Assembly: GCF_001425605.1 (NCBI RefSeq)
Contig: NZ_LMRG01000008.1
Coordinates: 1-64,000, forward strand
Direction: 5' to 3'
DNA from: Rhizobium sp. Leaf453
Lineage (GTDB): Bacteria; Pseudomonadota; Alphaproteobacteria; Rhizobiales; Rhizobiaceae
Length of the DNA: 64,000 nucleotides
The translations under genes and the position numbers were made by a program. This document shows positions 20,028-27,207 of this stretch, piece by piece. Within the stretch, counting starts at the first letter, position 1, and every line of letters begins with the position of its first letter. The notes beneath the pieces are model-generated. The model had not been told where the DNA came from. It ran no database searches and saw only the letters and a program-made list of their open reading frames with translations.

Positions 20028-20051
20028 GCGGGCCGGCAGAGGCCGACCCGC
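20028..20051 (-). terminator. Stem-loop between binding-protein and permease genes
   Basis: GCGGGCCGGC (20028-20037) pairs with GCCGACCCGC (20042-20051) around AGAG with a single mismatch. It lies in the PotD-PotB gap on the transcribed minus strand and lacks a U tract. Confidence 0.5.
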
Positions 20052-20071
20052 GAACGTCTTGGGAGACGGTT

Positions 20072-21082
20072 TCACTTTGCCTGCCATGCGTACCAGCGCG
20101 TTCCGATCTCATCGCGATGCGCGGCCCAATAGTTCATGTCGGCGTTCACCTGCGTATCCGCCTGCATGTCCGGAAGCGTGTTGCGCAAATCCGGCTCCAT
20201 CAGCGAATTGGCGTCCAGGTTGATCGGCGCATAGCCGGTGGCGGTGGCAAACTGTGCCTGAGCCGAACCGCTCGTCGCGGCCGCGATGAATTTCATCGCT
20301 GCTTCCTTGTTCTTCGAGCCCTTCGGCACGACAAGCGAGTCCGCAGCGGTGATGTTGTTGGTCCACGATGTCTCGACGCTCACACCCGTTTCCTCGAGTG
20401 CCGTCAAGCGGCCGTTCCAGAACGAACCAAACGGCGCTTCGGCTGACGCCAGAAGCTGTTGAGATTGGGCGCCGCTGTCCCACCAGACAATATCGGCCTT
20501 GATTGTGTCGAGCTTCTTGAATGCCCGGTCCAGATCGAGGGGATAGAGCTTGTCGGCGGGAACGCCGTCGGCCAGCAACGCAGCTTCGACGACGCCCGGC
20601 GCCGACCATTTGTAGAAGGCACGCTTGCCGGGGAACTTCTGGGTATCGAACAGATCGCCCCAGGTCTTGGGGCAGGCCTCAACCGCATCCTTGTTGCAAC
20701 CGATCAAGAAGGAATAATAGAAGCTGCCGACCGAGTAATCGGTGACGAAACGCGGATCGAGCTTGCTCTTGTCGATAACCGAAAAGTCGAGCTTTTCCAG
20801 AAGGCCCGCATTGCCGGCCTGAACCGCATAGTCACCTTCGACGTCGACGACATCCCAGGTCACATTGCCGGCTTCCACCATGGCCTTGATCTTGCCGTAA
20901 TCGGTCGGCCCATCCTGCGTGACCGCGATTTTCGTTTCACCGGTAAAGGCGTCCGCCCAGTAGGTTTTCTGTGCGTCCTGTGTCGTCCCACCCCAACTGG
21001 TGAAGACCATGTCCTGTGCGGCGGCACTGTTCGATGCGCCGAGAGAAACCGAGAGGAGCAGCAAAGTAATTTTGTATTTCAT
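20072..21082 (-). CDS. Spermidine/putrescine-type ABC importer binding protein, PotD-like
   Basis: A 336-residue exported binding protein. The signal peptide is MKYKITLLLLSVSLGASNSAAAQ, and the mature protein starts DMVFTSWGGTTQDAQKTYW, as in the PotD/iron-sulfate-like group. An RBS AAAGGGAAC precedes 21082; a longer in-frame start at 21112 would abut the NIPSNAP stop but lacks a site. The gene sits downstream of the enzyme genes, so import and breakdown of the same compound are probably co-ordinated. No polyamine-binding residues could be confirmed by eye. Confidence 0.88.
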   Translation of the reverse strand: MKYKITLLLLSVSLGASNSAAAQDMVFTSWGGTTQDAQKTYWADAFTGETKIAVTQDGPTDYGKIKAMVEAGNVTWDVVDVEGDYAVQAGNAGLLEKLDFSVIDKSKLDPRFVTDYSVGSFYYSFLIGCNKDAVEACPKTWGDLFDTQKFPGKRAFYKWSAPGVVEAALLADGVPADKLYPLDLDRAFKKLDTIKADIVWWDSGAQSQQLLASAEAPFGSFWNGRLTALEETGVSVETSWTNNITAADSLVVPKGSKNKEAAMKFIAAATSGSAQAQFATATGYAPINLDANSLMEPDLRNTLPDMQADTQVNADMNYWAAHRDEIGTRWYAWQAK

Positions 21083-21111
21083 GTTCCCTTTTCCTTTTTG
21101 TTTATGACTGT

Positions 21112-21450
21112 TCACGCTTGCTTCGTTCCGCCGATCGGCGAAAAGGCCGCCGGCGTCATGATCTTGTTGTCTGCAGTGACGATCAGGTCGCGGATCTTCG
21201 GCAGGAACGCCTGCCAGTCAGGGTCGGCGGCAAGGCGCGCGCGACGGGCCTGCCGGTCGTCCAGGCTCGCGAAACTCCAGATGTGAACGATCTCGTTGAT
21301 CGGTCCGATTTCCGAGGAGAAGTAGCCGATGAGGTTGCCAAGATGCTTTTTCTGAATCTCGATACCGGTCTCGCCGACCACCTTGAGATATTCCGGAATG
21401 CCACCGTTCTTCAGTCTGTAGGTGCGGATCTCGACAAACATTGCGGTCAC
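21112..21450 (-). CDS. NIPSNAP family protein
   Basis: A 112-residue protein with a ferredoxin-like dimeric alpha/beta barrel signature: VEIRTYRLKNGGIPEYLKVV, then IGYFSSEIGPINEIVHIWSF, DDRQARRARLAADPDWQAFL and a short tail. NIPSNAP proteins are small and often sit in catabolic operons; their biochemical role is not settled. A GTG at 21450 overlaps the aldehyde dehydrogenase stop by GTGA and is taken as the start; ATG at 21441 is the alternative. Confidence 0.85.
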   Translation of the reverse strand: MTAMFVEIRTYRLKNGGIPEYLKVVGETGIEIQKKHLGNLIGYFSSEIGPINEIVHIWSFASLDDRQARRARLAADPDWQAFLPKIRDLIVTADNKIMTPAAFSPIGGTKQA

Positions 21451-22910
21451 CGCATCACGAAGGGATCAGGGATCGGATCGTCCGATGTCCTGAGCCAAAC
21501 GGTTTTCGTTTTGGTGTAGTCGAGTGCCGCCGCAAGTCCGCCTTCACGGCCTTGCCCGGAATGCCGGTATCCACCGAACGGCGCGATCGGAGAAACGGCG
21601 CGGTATGTGTTCACCCAGACGATGCCGGCACGAATGCGCTTGATCATGCGGTGGGCACGCGCAAGGTTGTTCGTGAAGACACCGGAGGCCAGCCCATAGG
21701 GCGTTGCGTTTGCAAGCTGTACCGCTTCTTCTTCTGTCGAAAATGAAAGAACGGAGAGCACCGGCCCGAACAGTTCGGTTTCGGCAGCCGCGGCGGAAAC
21801 CCCGTCGCAGTCGAGAATTGTGGGCGTGTAGTAGAAGCCATCGCCCTCGCCTGCCCGGCCGCCGGTCACGAGCTTCGCACCTGCCGCAAGCGACGCCGCA
21901 ACAACAGCCTCGATATGATCCCGTTGCCGCTTCGTGCAGAGCGGCCCGACTTCCGTTGCCATGTCGAGCGGCGAGCCGATGCGGATTGCTTCCGCCTTTG
22001 CTTTCAGAATGGTAAGGAACCGGTCTTTCACCGATGCCTCCACCAGCAGGCGCGAACCTGCGACACAGCTTTGTCCTGTCGCGGCGAAAATCCCGGCGAC
22101 CTGCGCATTCGCCGCGCTCTCCAGATCGCAATCGGCAAAGACGATGAAGGGCGACTTGCCGCCGAGTTCAAGCGAGGTCGTCGCAAGGTTTTCCGCCGAA
22201 TTGCGCACCACGGCCGCCGCTGTCGCCGGGCCGCCGGTGAACGCGATATGATCGACACCCGGGTGACGGGTCAGCGCGCTGCCGCAGGTCGGGCCGAAGC
22301 CCGTGAGAATGTTGACGACGCCGGCAGGAAAGCCTGCCTCATGCACCAACCGCGCGAATTCGAGCAGCGGCGCCGGGCCATCTTCCGACGCCTTGACGAC
22401 CAACGTACAGCCGGCAGCCAGGGCCGGACCGATCTTCACCGCCGACAGGAAAAGCTGACTGTTCCACGGCACGATAGCGGCCACGACGCCGATCGGTTCG
22501 CGGCGTGTCCAAACATCCATGTCGGCCTTGTCGATGGGGAGCGTCGCGCCTTCGATCTTGTCCGCCAGTCCGGCATAATAACGATAGTAATCCGCGACAT
22601 AAGCGATCTGCGCGGAGGTCTCTCGGATGATCTTTCCGGTATCGCGGGTCTCGAGTTCGGCGAGTTTGCGGGCATTGGACTGCACGAGATCGGCGAGGCG
22701 GTAGAGCAACTTGCCCCGTGCCGTTGCGGTCATGGCCGGCCATTCACCGCTCCAGAGAGCGTGCTGCGCAGCCTTCACCGCGCGATCGACATCGCCTTCG
22801 CGCGCTTCAGGCATAACCGCCCAGACAGCGCCGGTTGCTGGGTCGATCGAGTCGAACCGTGCCGCCCCGTCTTCAAATGTGCCGTCGATATATTGCTGGA
22901 AGTTCTGCAT
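21447..22910 (-). CDS. NAD(P)-dependent aldehyde dehydrogenase
   Basis: A 487-residue class 3-like ALDH. Active-site residues are in place: Asn150 in PWNSQ, Lys173, Glu248 in SLELGGKSP and the nucleophile Cys282 in GQSCVAGSRL. The closing APFGGYRHSGQGREGG block is also present. It oxidises an aldehyde to an acid in the cytosol. It lies 7 bp after the flavin-dependent oxygenase gene, so it may process the aldehyde released by that enzyme. The start at 22910 follows GGTGAGGCGACC. Confidence 0.92.
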   Translation of the reverse strand: MQNFQQYIDGTFEDGAARFDSIDPATGAVWAVMPEAREGDVDRAVKAAQHALWSGEWPAMTATARGKLLYRLADLVQSNARKLAELETRDTGKIIRETSAQIAYVADYYRYYAGLADKIEGATLPIDKADMDVWTRREPIGVVAAIVPWNSQLFLSAVKIGPALAAGCTLVVKASEDGPAPLLEFARLVHEAGFPAGVVNILTGFGPTCGSALTRHPGVDHIAFTGGPATAAAVVRNSAENLATTSLELGGKSPFIVFADCDLESAANAQVAGIFAATGQSCVAGSRLLVEASVKDRFLTILKAKAEAIRIGSPLDMATEVGPLCTKRQRDHIEAVVAASLAAGAKLVTGGRAGEGDGFYYTPTILDCDGVSAAAAETELFGPVLSVLSFSTEEEAVQLANATPYGLASGVFTNNLARAHRMIKRIRAGIVWVNTYRAVSPIAPFGGYRHSGQGREGGLAAALDYTKTKTVWLRTSDDPIPDPFVMR

Positions 22911-22917
22911 GGTCGCC

Positions 22918-23955
22918 TCACCGGAATGCCGGCATGACATCGGCAATGAAGCGTTCGAGCGATGCCTTCTTTCGCTCGAAGCTCATGCCGGTGTCGATCC
23001 AGAATGAATATTCGTCATAGCCGAGGTCCTCGTAGACCTTCAGCCGCCTGATCACCTCGTCCGCCGTGCCGATCGGCATGTTCTCGCTCATCTTCTGGGG
23101 TGTCAGATTGGGATTGGCAGCGAGATCTTCCTCGCTCAGACGTTCGATGAGGCCCTGGTCGATCGGCCGCTCATTCTTGAACCAGGCGAAGAAGTAGTTG
23201 TAGTAGGCGCTGACTTCCTTCGCTGCCCGCGCGATATCGGCCTCGTCGGACCCGACATAGGTATGGAGAAGCAGCATGATTTTCGGCCGTGAAACTCCGG
23301 TCGCCTTCTCGCAGGCCGCATTGAACCGTTCCATGAGGCTTGCAATCTCGGCCTCGCCATTGGCAAGCGGTGTGCACTGAACGTTGCAGCCATTGGCAAC
23401 GGCGAATTCGTGACTGTTCGGATCGCGCGCCGCCACCCAGATCGGCGGATGCGGTTGCTGCACCGGCTTGGGCGCCGACGTCGTCTTCGGGAATTTCCAG
23501 AATTCGCCGTCATGGGTGTAGTCGCCCGCCCACAGACCCTTCACGGCTGGGATCAACTCGCGCATCCGCAAGCCAGCACCCCAAGGATCGAGACCCGGCA
23601 ACAGGCGCTCATACTCGAAGCTGTATGCGCCGCGTGCGATACCGATATCGAGACGCCCGCCGGCGATGATGTCGGTCATCGCGGCCTCGCCGGCAAGTTT
23701 GATTGGATGCCAGAATGGCGCGATCACCGTGCCCGTGCCGAGCCGGACATTTGTCGTGCGGCGCGCAAGGTCAGCAATGTTGACGAACGGGTTCGGCGCG
23801 ATGGTGAAATCCATGCCGTGGTGCTCGCCTGTCCAGATCGCATGCATGCCGCCCTTGTCGGCGATTTCGCACAATGCGATGAATTCCTCATAGAGTTCCT
23901 GGTGGTTCTGGCTGGCATCCAGCCGTTCCATATGGACGAACAGGGAGAACTTCAT
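22918..23955 (-). CDS. LLM-class flavin-dependent oxidoreductase (luciferase-like monooxygenase)
   Basis: A 345-residue bacterial-luciferase-fold enzyme expected to use FMNH2 and oxygen. Typical landmarks: AIWTGEHHG near residues 39-47, RLGTGTVIAPFWHPIKLAGE, RLDIGIARGAYSFEY, PPIWVAARDPNSHEFAVANG and a C-terminal GTADEVIRRL. It is encoded 3 bp after a flavin reductase gene, the arrangement of a two-component monooxygenase. Relatives include ring-cleaving enzymes such as RutA and pyridine-type monooxygenases, but the substrate cannot be read from sequence. Confidence 0.9.
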   Translation of the reverse strand: MKFSLFVHMERLDASQNHQELYEEFIALCEIADKGGMHAIWTGEHHGMDFTIAPNPFVNIADLARRTTNVRLGTGTVIAPFWHPIKLAGEAAMTDIIAGGRLDIGIARGAYSFEYERLLPGLDPWGAGLRMRELIPAVKGLWAGDYTHDGEFWKFPKTTSAPKPVQQPHPPIWVAARDPNSHEFAVANGCNVQCTPLANGEAEIASLMERFNAACEKATGVSRPKIMLLLHTYVGSDEADIARAAKEVSAYYNYFFAWFKNERPIDQGLIERLSEEDLAANPNLTPQKMSENMPIGTADEVIRRLKVYEDLGYDEYSFWIDTGMSFERKKASLERFIADVMPAFR

Positions 23956-23958
23956 GAC

Positions 23959-24876
23959 TTACCCCTTTGCGGCCACGGCGTGCACGCGGCCCTTTTCCTG
24001 ATTTCCGAAATAAACACCGAAATTGCCCAGAGTGCTTTCCGCGCCGTAGCGCGTGACGATGTCGCGCACCGCACTGTCCGAAATCTCTGCCAAGGGCGGC
24101 GCCTGGATGGGGAAGAAGCGCCCTTGCTTCGGGATACCCTCCCCCAGTTCGCCGCGATAAACGACATGCTGCCGGGACGTCTTGGTATCCTCGTATACGG
24201 AATAGAGGAGCCCCGTCGTGAGCGTCAGCCCCACTGTCTCCGCGATATGGCCGACGAGGACTTCCATCCCATCGCCCTCGGCCTTTTCGACAAAGGGCAG
24301 CGTCCAGCCGCCCTTGCCATCCTCGACCAGCAGGATTTCGCCGTTGCGCACCGCGACCGCCCCAAGAAGCAGGCTTTCGGCGGACGCGAGCAAACTCCTT
24401 TCGGCCAAGGCAGGCGTAAAGTAGCCGCCGCGGGCATAACCAAGTCCCGTCTTGCCGCTATTGTCGAAGCTTTCGACCCGCCCAATCAGGATGACATGAT
24501 CGCCCGCATCGATGACTTCGTGGGTGGCGCAGTCGAACCAGGCAGCAACATTGGCGAAAACGGGCGAGCCATACGGCCCGGGCCGCCAGTCAACCGCCGC
24601 GAAACGGTCCTCGACCGGTCGTGCAAACGTATTGGAAACATCCTTCTGGCTTTCAGACAGGATATTCACGCCAAACCCCTTCGCGCTGGTGAGCGTCGCA
24701 TAGTTGCGCGAGGTCTTCGCCAGACAGACAAGCAGCAGCGGGGGATCCAGCGAAACGCTCGTGAAGCTGTTCGCGGTGAAGCCGATTGGAGCGCCCGTCC
24801 TGTCAACCGTTGTGACGACGGTGACACCCGTCAGGAACGCGCCGAAGGCATCTCGCAGGGCTCTGGCGTCTGACAT
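23959..24876 (-). CDS. Flavin reductase domain fused to a degenerate Nudix-like domain
   Basis: A 305-residue protein in two parts. Residues 1-160 are a RutF/HpaC-type flavin reductase (TGVTVVTT, GFTANSFTSVSLDPPLLLVC, FGVNILSESQ, DHVILIGRVESF). Residues about 165-305 look like a Nudix fold: LLLGAVAVRNGEILLVEDGKGGWTLP starts like a Nudix domain, but the catalytic box reads GMEVLVGHIAETVGL rather than REUXEE, so hydrolase activity is doubtful. It presumably supplies reduced flavin to the adjacent oxygenase, with the second domain binding a nucleotide, flavin or substrate. The ATG at 24876 follows AAGGAGACTTCG. Confidence 0.85.
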   Translation of the reverse strand: MSDARALRDAFGAFLTGVTVVTTVDRTGAPIGFTANSFTSVSLDPPLLLVCLAKTSRNYATLTSAKGFGVNILSESQKDVSNTFARPVEDRFAAVDWRPGPYGSPVFANVAAWFDCATHEVIDAGDHVILIGRVESFDNSGKTGLGYARGGYFTPALAERSLLASAESLLLGAVAVRNGEILLVEDGKGGWTLPFVEKAEGDGMEVLVGHIAETVGLTLTTGLLYSVYEDTKTSRQHVVYRGELGEGIPKQGRFFPIQAPPLAEISDSAVRDIVTRYGAESTLGNFGVYFGNQEKGRVHAVAAKG

Positions 24877-24912
24877 CGAAGTCTCCTTCCATGGTCTCCG
24901 GGACCGAATGTT

Positions 24913-25704
24913 TCAGCTTGCGGCTAGCCAATCGGCGAACGCTCGGTTCACGTCTTCAGGCGCGGTCAGGTTCACCATGTGGCGGTGCCCCTCGATCACC
25001 ACGGCCCGCCCTCGACGCGCGGCGGCCGCCATGTCGCGTGTCATGTCAGCGGTCGAATTCATGTCTCCGGCCCCTGTCAGGAACAGCGCCGGGCATTCAA
25101 CGCCGGACCAGCAATCCGCATAGATAGCGTCCCCACCGGCGAAGGCTGCGTAGGCCGCAGCATAGCCGGCCGGATCGACAGCCTGCAGCAGGCCGCGCAC
25201 GATCGCATAGGCCTCCGTTGTCTCTTCAGCTTCGGAGAACCAACGCGAAAGCGGCGCCACCCGGTCGAACACGCCGGAACCGATTTCACGCGCCCGCTCT
25301 TCCACCGCCTTGCGGGCATCGGCCCGACGGCGATGTACGCCGTTAAGCAAGGCCACTCGCCGAACCATCTGCGGCGCCGTCGCGACAATGCCGCCCGCAA
25401 TCAGCGCCCCCATGGAGTGGCCGGCAACATTGACCGGGCCCGCAGATAAATCCCCCAGAAACCGCCGAAACCATTCGACATAACGGGGCAATTCCGGAGC
25501 GCCCTCCAGCGGATTCGAAAGGCCGTGACCGGGAAGATCGACCGCGATCACGCGGAAATCACGTGCCAAGCGATCGATCTGCGGCTGCCAGGCTTCGGCA
25601 CGCATGCCCACACCGTGGATGAGGACGACGATTTCATCACCGTCTCCCCGCTCCAGGTATGCCCCCCCCGAGAGCGTCTTAGACCGCGGCAGGATTTGCA
25701 ACAT
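24913..25704 (-). CDS. Alpha/beta-fold hydrolase
   Basis: A 263-residue cytosolic hydrolase. The oxyanion segment is HGVG (30-33), the nucleophile elbow GHSMGA places Ser97, a late acid lies in GAGDMNS and the catalytic His is in EGHRHMVN near the C-terminus. It may cleave an ester, amide, carbamate or C-C bond of the oxygenase product, the place RutD takes in uracil degradation. The start at 25704 has AAGGAG upstream and overlaps the end of the AA_synth gene by 26 bp. Confidence 0.88.
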   Translation of the reverse strand: MLQILPRSKTLSGGAYLERGDGDEIVVLIHGVGMRAEAWQPQIDRLARDFRVIAVDLPGHGLSNPLEGAPELPRYVEWFRRFLGDLSAGPVNVAGHSMGALIAGGIVATAPQMVRRVALLNGVHRRRADARKAVEERAREIGSGVFDRVAPLSRWFSEAEETTEAYAIVRGLLQAVDPAGYAAAYAAFAGGDAIYADCWSGVECPALFLTGAGDMNSTADMTRDMAAAARRGRAVVIEGHRHMVNLTAPEDVNRAFADWLAAS

Positions 25705-26278
25705 CGTGACCCAACTCCTTGAGGTCCTGATATCGGTCACCAATGCGGTGATGCGGACGGCCGCCGATGGAAGCCCCGAGCGCGACGACGATCTCGTCGG
25801 CGGCTGGCGCATCCGGGATCGCGCACTGGATGGTCAGGTAATGTGAGCGACGCCCTTCGTCGTTCTTGTCCATCAACGGAATCATGATGGAAGCATTTGC
25901 CGGACCGCGCGTATTGCAGAAGGCAAGGTAGGATTTCGCACCGACAGCACTGCGGTAATAATTGCCGAAGCGCAGCGTATGGATAAGCGCCGAAGCGTGC
26001 TCCACCTCTCCGTCAAGGCCGACGACTGCCGACTTGCCATACGCTTCGACAGCCTCCCCCGAACCGGCTTCATCAATTATCATCTTCGTCAGCAGCTCCC
26101 CCAGGACTGGAGCCACGGCATGGATCTCCGGCTTCAGGTCCTCGACGAAACCACGCCCAGCCCAAGGGTTTTTCACAACTGCGATTGCGGCGATCAGCTT
26201 GAGCGGCGTCGCCGCCTCCTTGCCGCCTTCCACGAAAGTCGTCTCCACATGCAGCAGCGTTTTCCGGATCAGTGTCAC
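25679..26278 (-). CDS. AA_synth (DUF1185) family protein
   Basis: A 199-residue protein matching the poorly characterised amino-acid-synthesis family: LIRKTLLHVETTFVEGGK, then PLKLIAAIAVVKNPWAGRGF, EAYGKSAVVGLDGEVEHASA, and near the end ADEIVVALGASIGGRPHHRIGD. The family name is historical; no reaction is established that I know of. It begins the ten-gene operon, facing the FCD regulator. Start codon GTG at 26278 has AGAAGGATACCGCG in front. It may act on a small ring or amide intermediate, but that is only inference from neighbours. Confidence 0.8.
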   Translation of the reverse strand: MTLIRKTLLHVETTFVEGGKEAATPLKLIAAIAVVKNPWAGRGFVEDLKPEIHAVAPVLGELLTKMIIDEAGSGEAVEAYGKSAVVGLDGEVEHASALIHTLRFGNYYRSAVGAKSYLAFCNTRGPANASIMIPLMDKNDEGRRSHYLTIQCAIPDAPAADEIVVALGASIGGRPHHRIGDRYQDLKELGHDVANPAAV

Positions 26279-26313
26279 CGCGGTATCCTTCTGTCTTCCA
26301 TCTGACCGTATCT

Positions 26314-26323
26314 TGGTATACCA
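26314..26323. promoter_or_regulatory. TGGTATACCA palindrome, candidate FCD-regulator operator
   Basis: TGGTATACCA is a perfect 10-bp palindrome in the 89-bp gap between the AA_synth gene and the divergent GntR gene. FCD-type GntR operators are commonly short AT-centred palindromes of this shape, so it is a plausible site for the adjacent regulator. Confidence 0.5.
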
Positions 26324-26367
26324 TCCTACAAAGTGTCAAGCCATTGTCTAAGACTTTTTTTGCAGAT

Positions 26368-27060
26368 ATGAATGCGTCCATGACAAAGAATCCGGAAAAC
26401 CTGGCGGCACTCCGCATTGAAACCCCACCCGTGACACTTCGGGAAATCGCGCTCGACCGCATGCGTCGCGCCATCATCGGCGGCCTCTTCGAGCCCGGTG
26501 GGCGCCTGGTGGAAAGAACGCTGTGCGACCAACTCGGCGTGTCACGGTCCGTTATCCGCGAGGTCATCCGCCACCTCGAGGCCGAGGGCCTTGTCGAGAT
26601 GCTGGCAAAACAGGGACCGATCGTTGCAAAGCTGGGTTGGGACGATGCGCGCCAGATCTATGAAATCCGTGCTGCGCTCGAATCAACCGCGGTGGCCGAT
26701 TGTGCGCGGGTCGCCGGAGCCAATGTGAAGGCTCAGTTGCGCAAGGCCATGGGCGAGTTGGAGCGAACATCGAAGCAGAATTCACCCATCGGCGTGCTTG
26801 ATGCCACCACGGAATTCTACAAGATCGTATTCGAGGCTGGCGGCAACAATATCGCCTGGGAAATTGTCAGCCGGCTGAACAGCCGCATCTCGCGCCTGCG
26901 CGTCATGACGCTGTCGACATCAAATCGCATGGCATCGGGTCCGTCGCAAATCAGGGAAATTTTCGCAGCGATCGACGCCAACAACCCGGAAGCGGCCGCA
27001 GCAGCCTGCCGTTCCCACGTCACGGCGGCGGCGGCGATTGCGAAGACGATCTTGAGCTAA
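26368..27060 (+). CDS. GntR-family transcriptional regulator, FCD subfamily
   Basis: About 230 residues. The winged helix is REIALDRMRRAIIGGLFEPG, then LVERTLCDQLGVSRSVIREVIRHLEAEGLVE in about residues 20-85. An all-helical FCD-like domain follows (EIRAALESTAVADCARVAG, the DATTEFYKIVFEAGGN metal-side helix, and AAAACRSHVTAAAAIA near the end). It is transcribed away from the ten-gene operon and is its likely repressor. ATG 26368 is chosen for correct domain length; ATG 26380 is also possible. Confidence 0.88.
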   Translation: MNASMTKNPENLAALRIETPPVTLREIALDRMRRAIIGGLFEPGGRLVERTLCDQLGVSRSVIREVIRHLEAEGLVEMLAKQGPIVAKLGWDDARQIYEIRAALESTAVADCARVAGANVKAQLRKAMGELERTSKQNSPIGVLDATTEFYKIVFEAGGNNIAWEIVSRLNSRISRLRVMTLSTSNRMASGPSQIREIFAAIDANNPEAAAAACRSHVTAAAAIAKTILS

Positions 27061-27086
27061 TCGCGCGGATACTTTTCGATGTTGGC

Positions 27087-27107
27087 ACCGGCGACCCCGT
27101 CGGTTTT
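27087..27107 (+). terminator. Weak terminator after the GntR gene
   Basis: ACCGGCG (27087-27093) pairs with CGTCGGT (27098-27104) with one G-T pair and is followed by TTT. It lies 26 bp after the GntR stop in a convergent gap. The stem is short. Confidence 0.3.
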
Positions 27108-27207
27108 GAGCCTCCGGCGCCACGAATTATCTCGCCAAGACAATGACGCCTTCTCCAAAGGCATCCGGAACCATCGTTAGCTGCACAATACACAAAGCCG
27201 AGGCCAT

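Noticed and set aside
17275-21082. Assigning the PotABCD-like importer to spermidine or putrescine
   Set aside because: The family is broad, no polyamine-binding residues could be verified, and the linked enzymes are not polyamine catabolic enzymes.
22918-25704. Calling the oxygenase, reductase and hydrolase the Rut uracil pathway
   Set aside because: RutB, RutC and a uracil permease are absent, and AA_synth, NIPSNAP and a PotABCD importer are not part of Rut operons.
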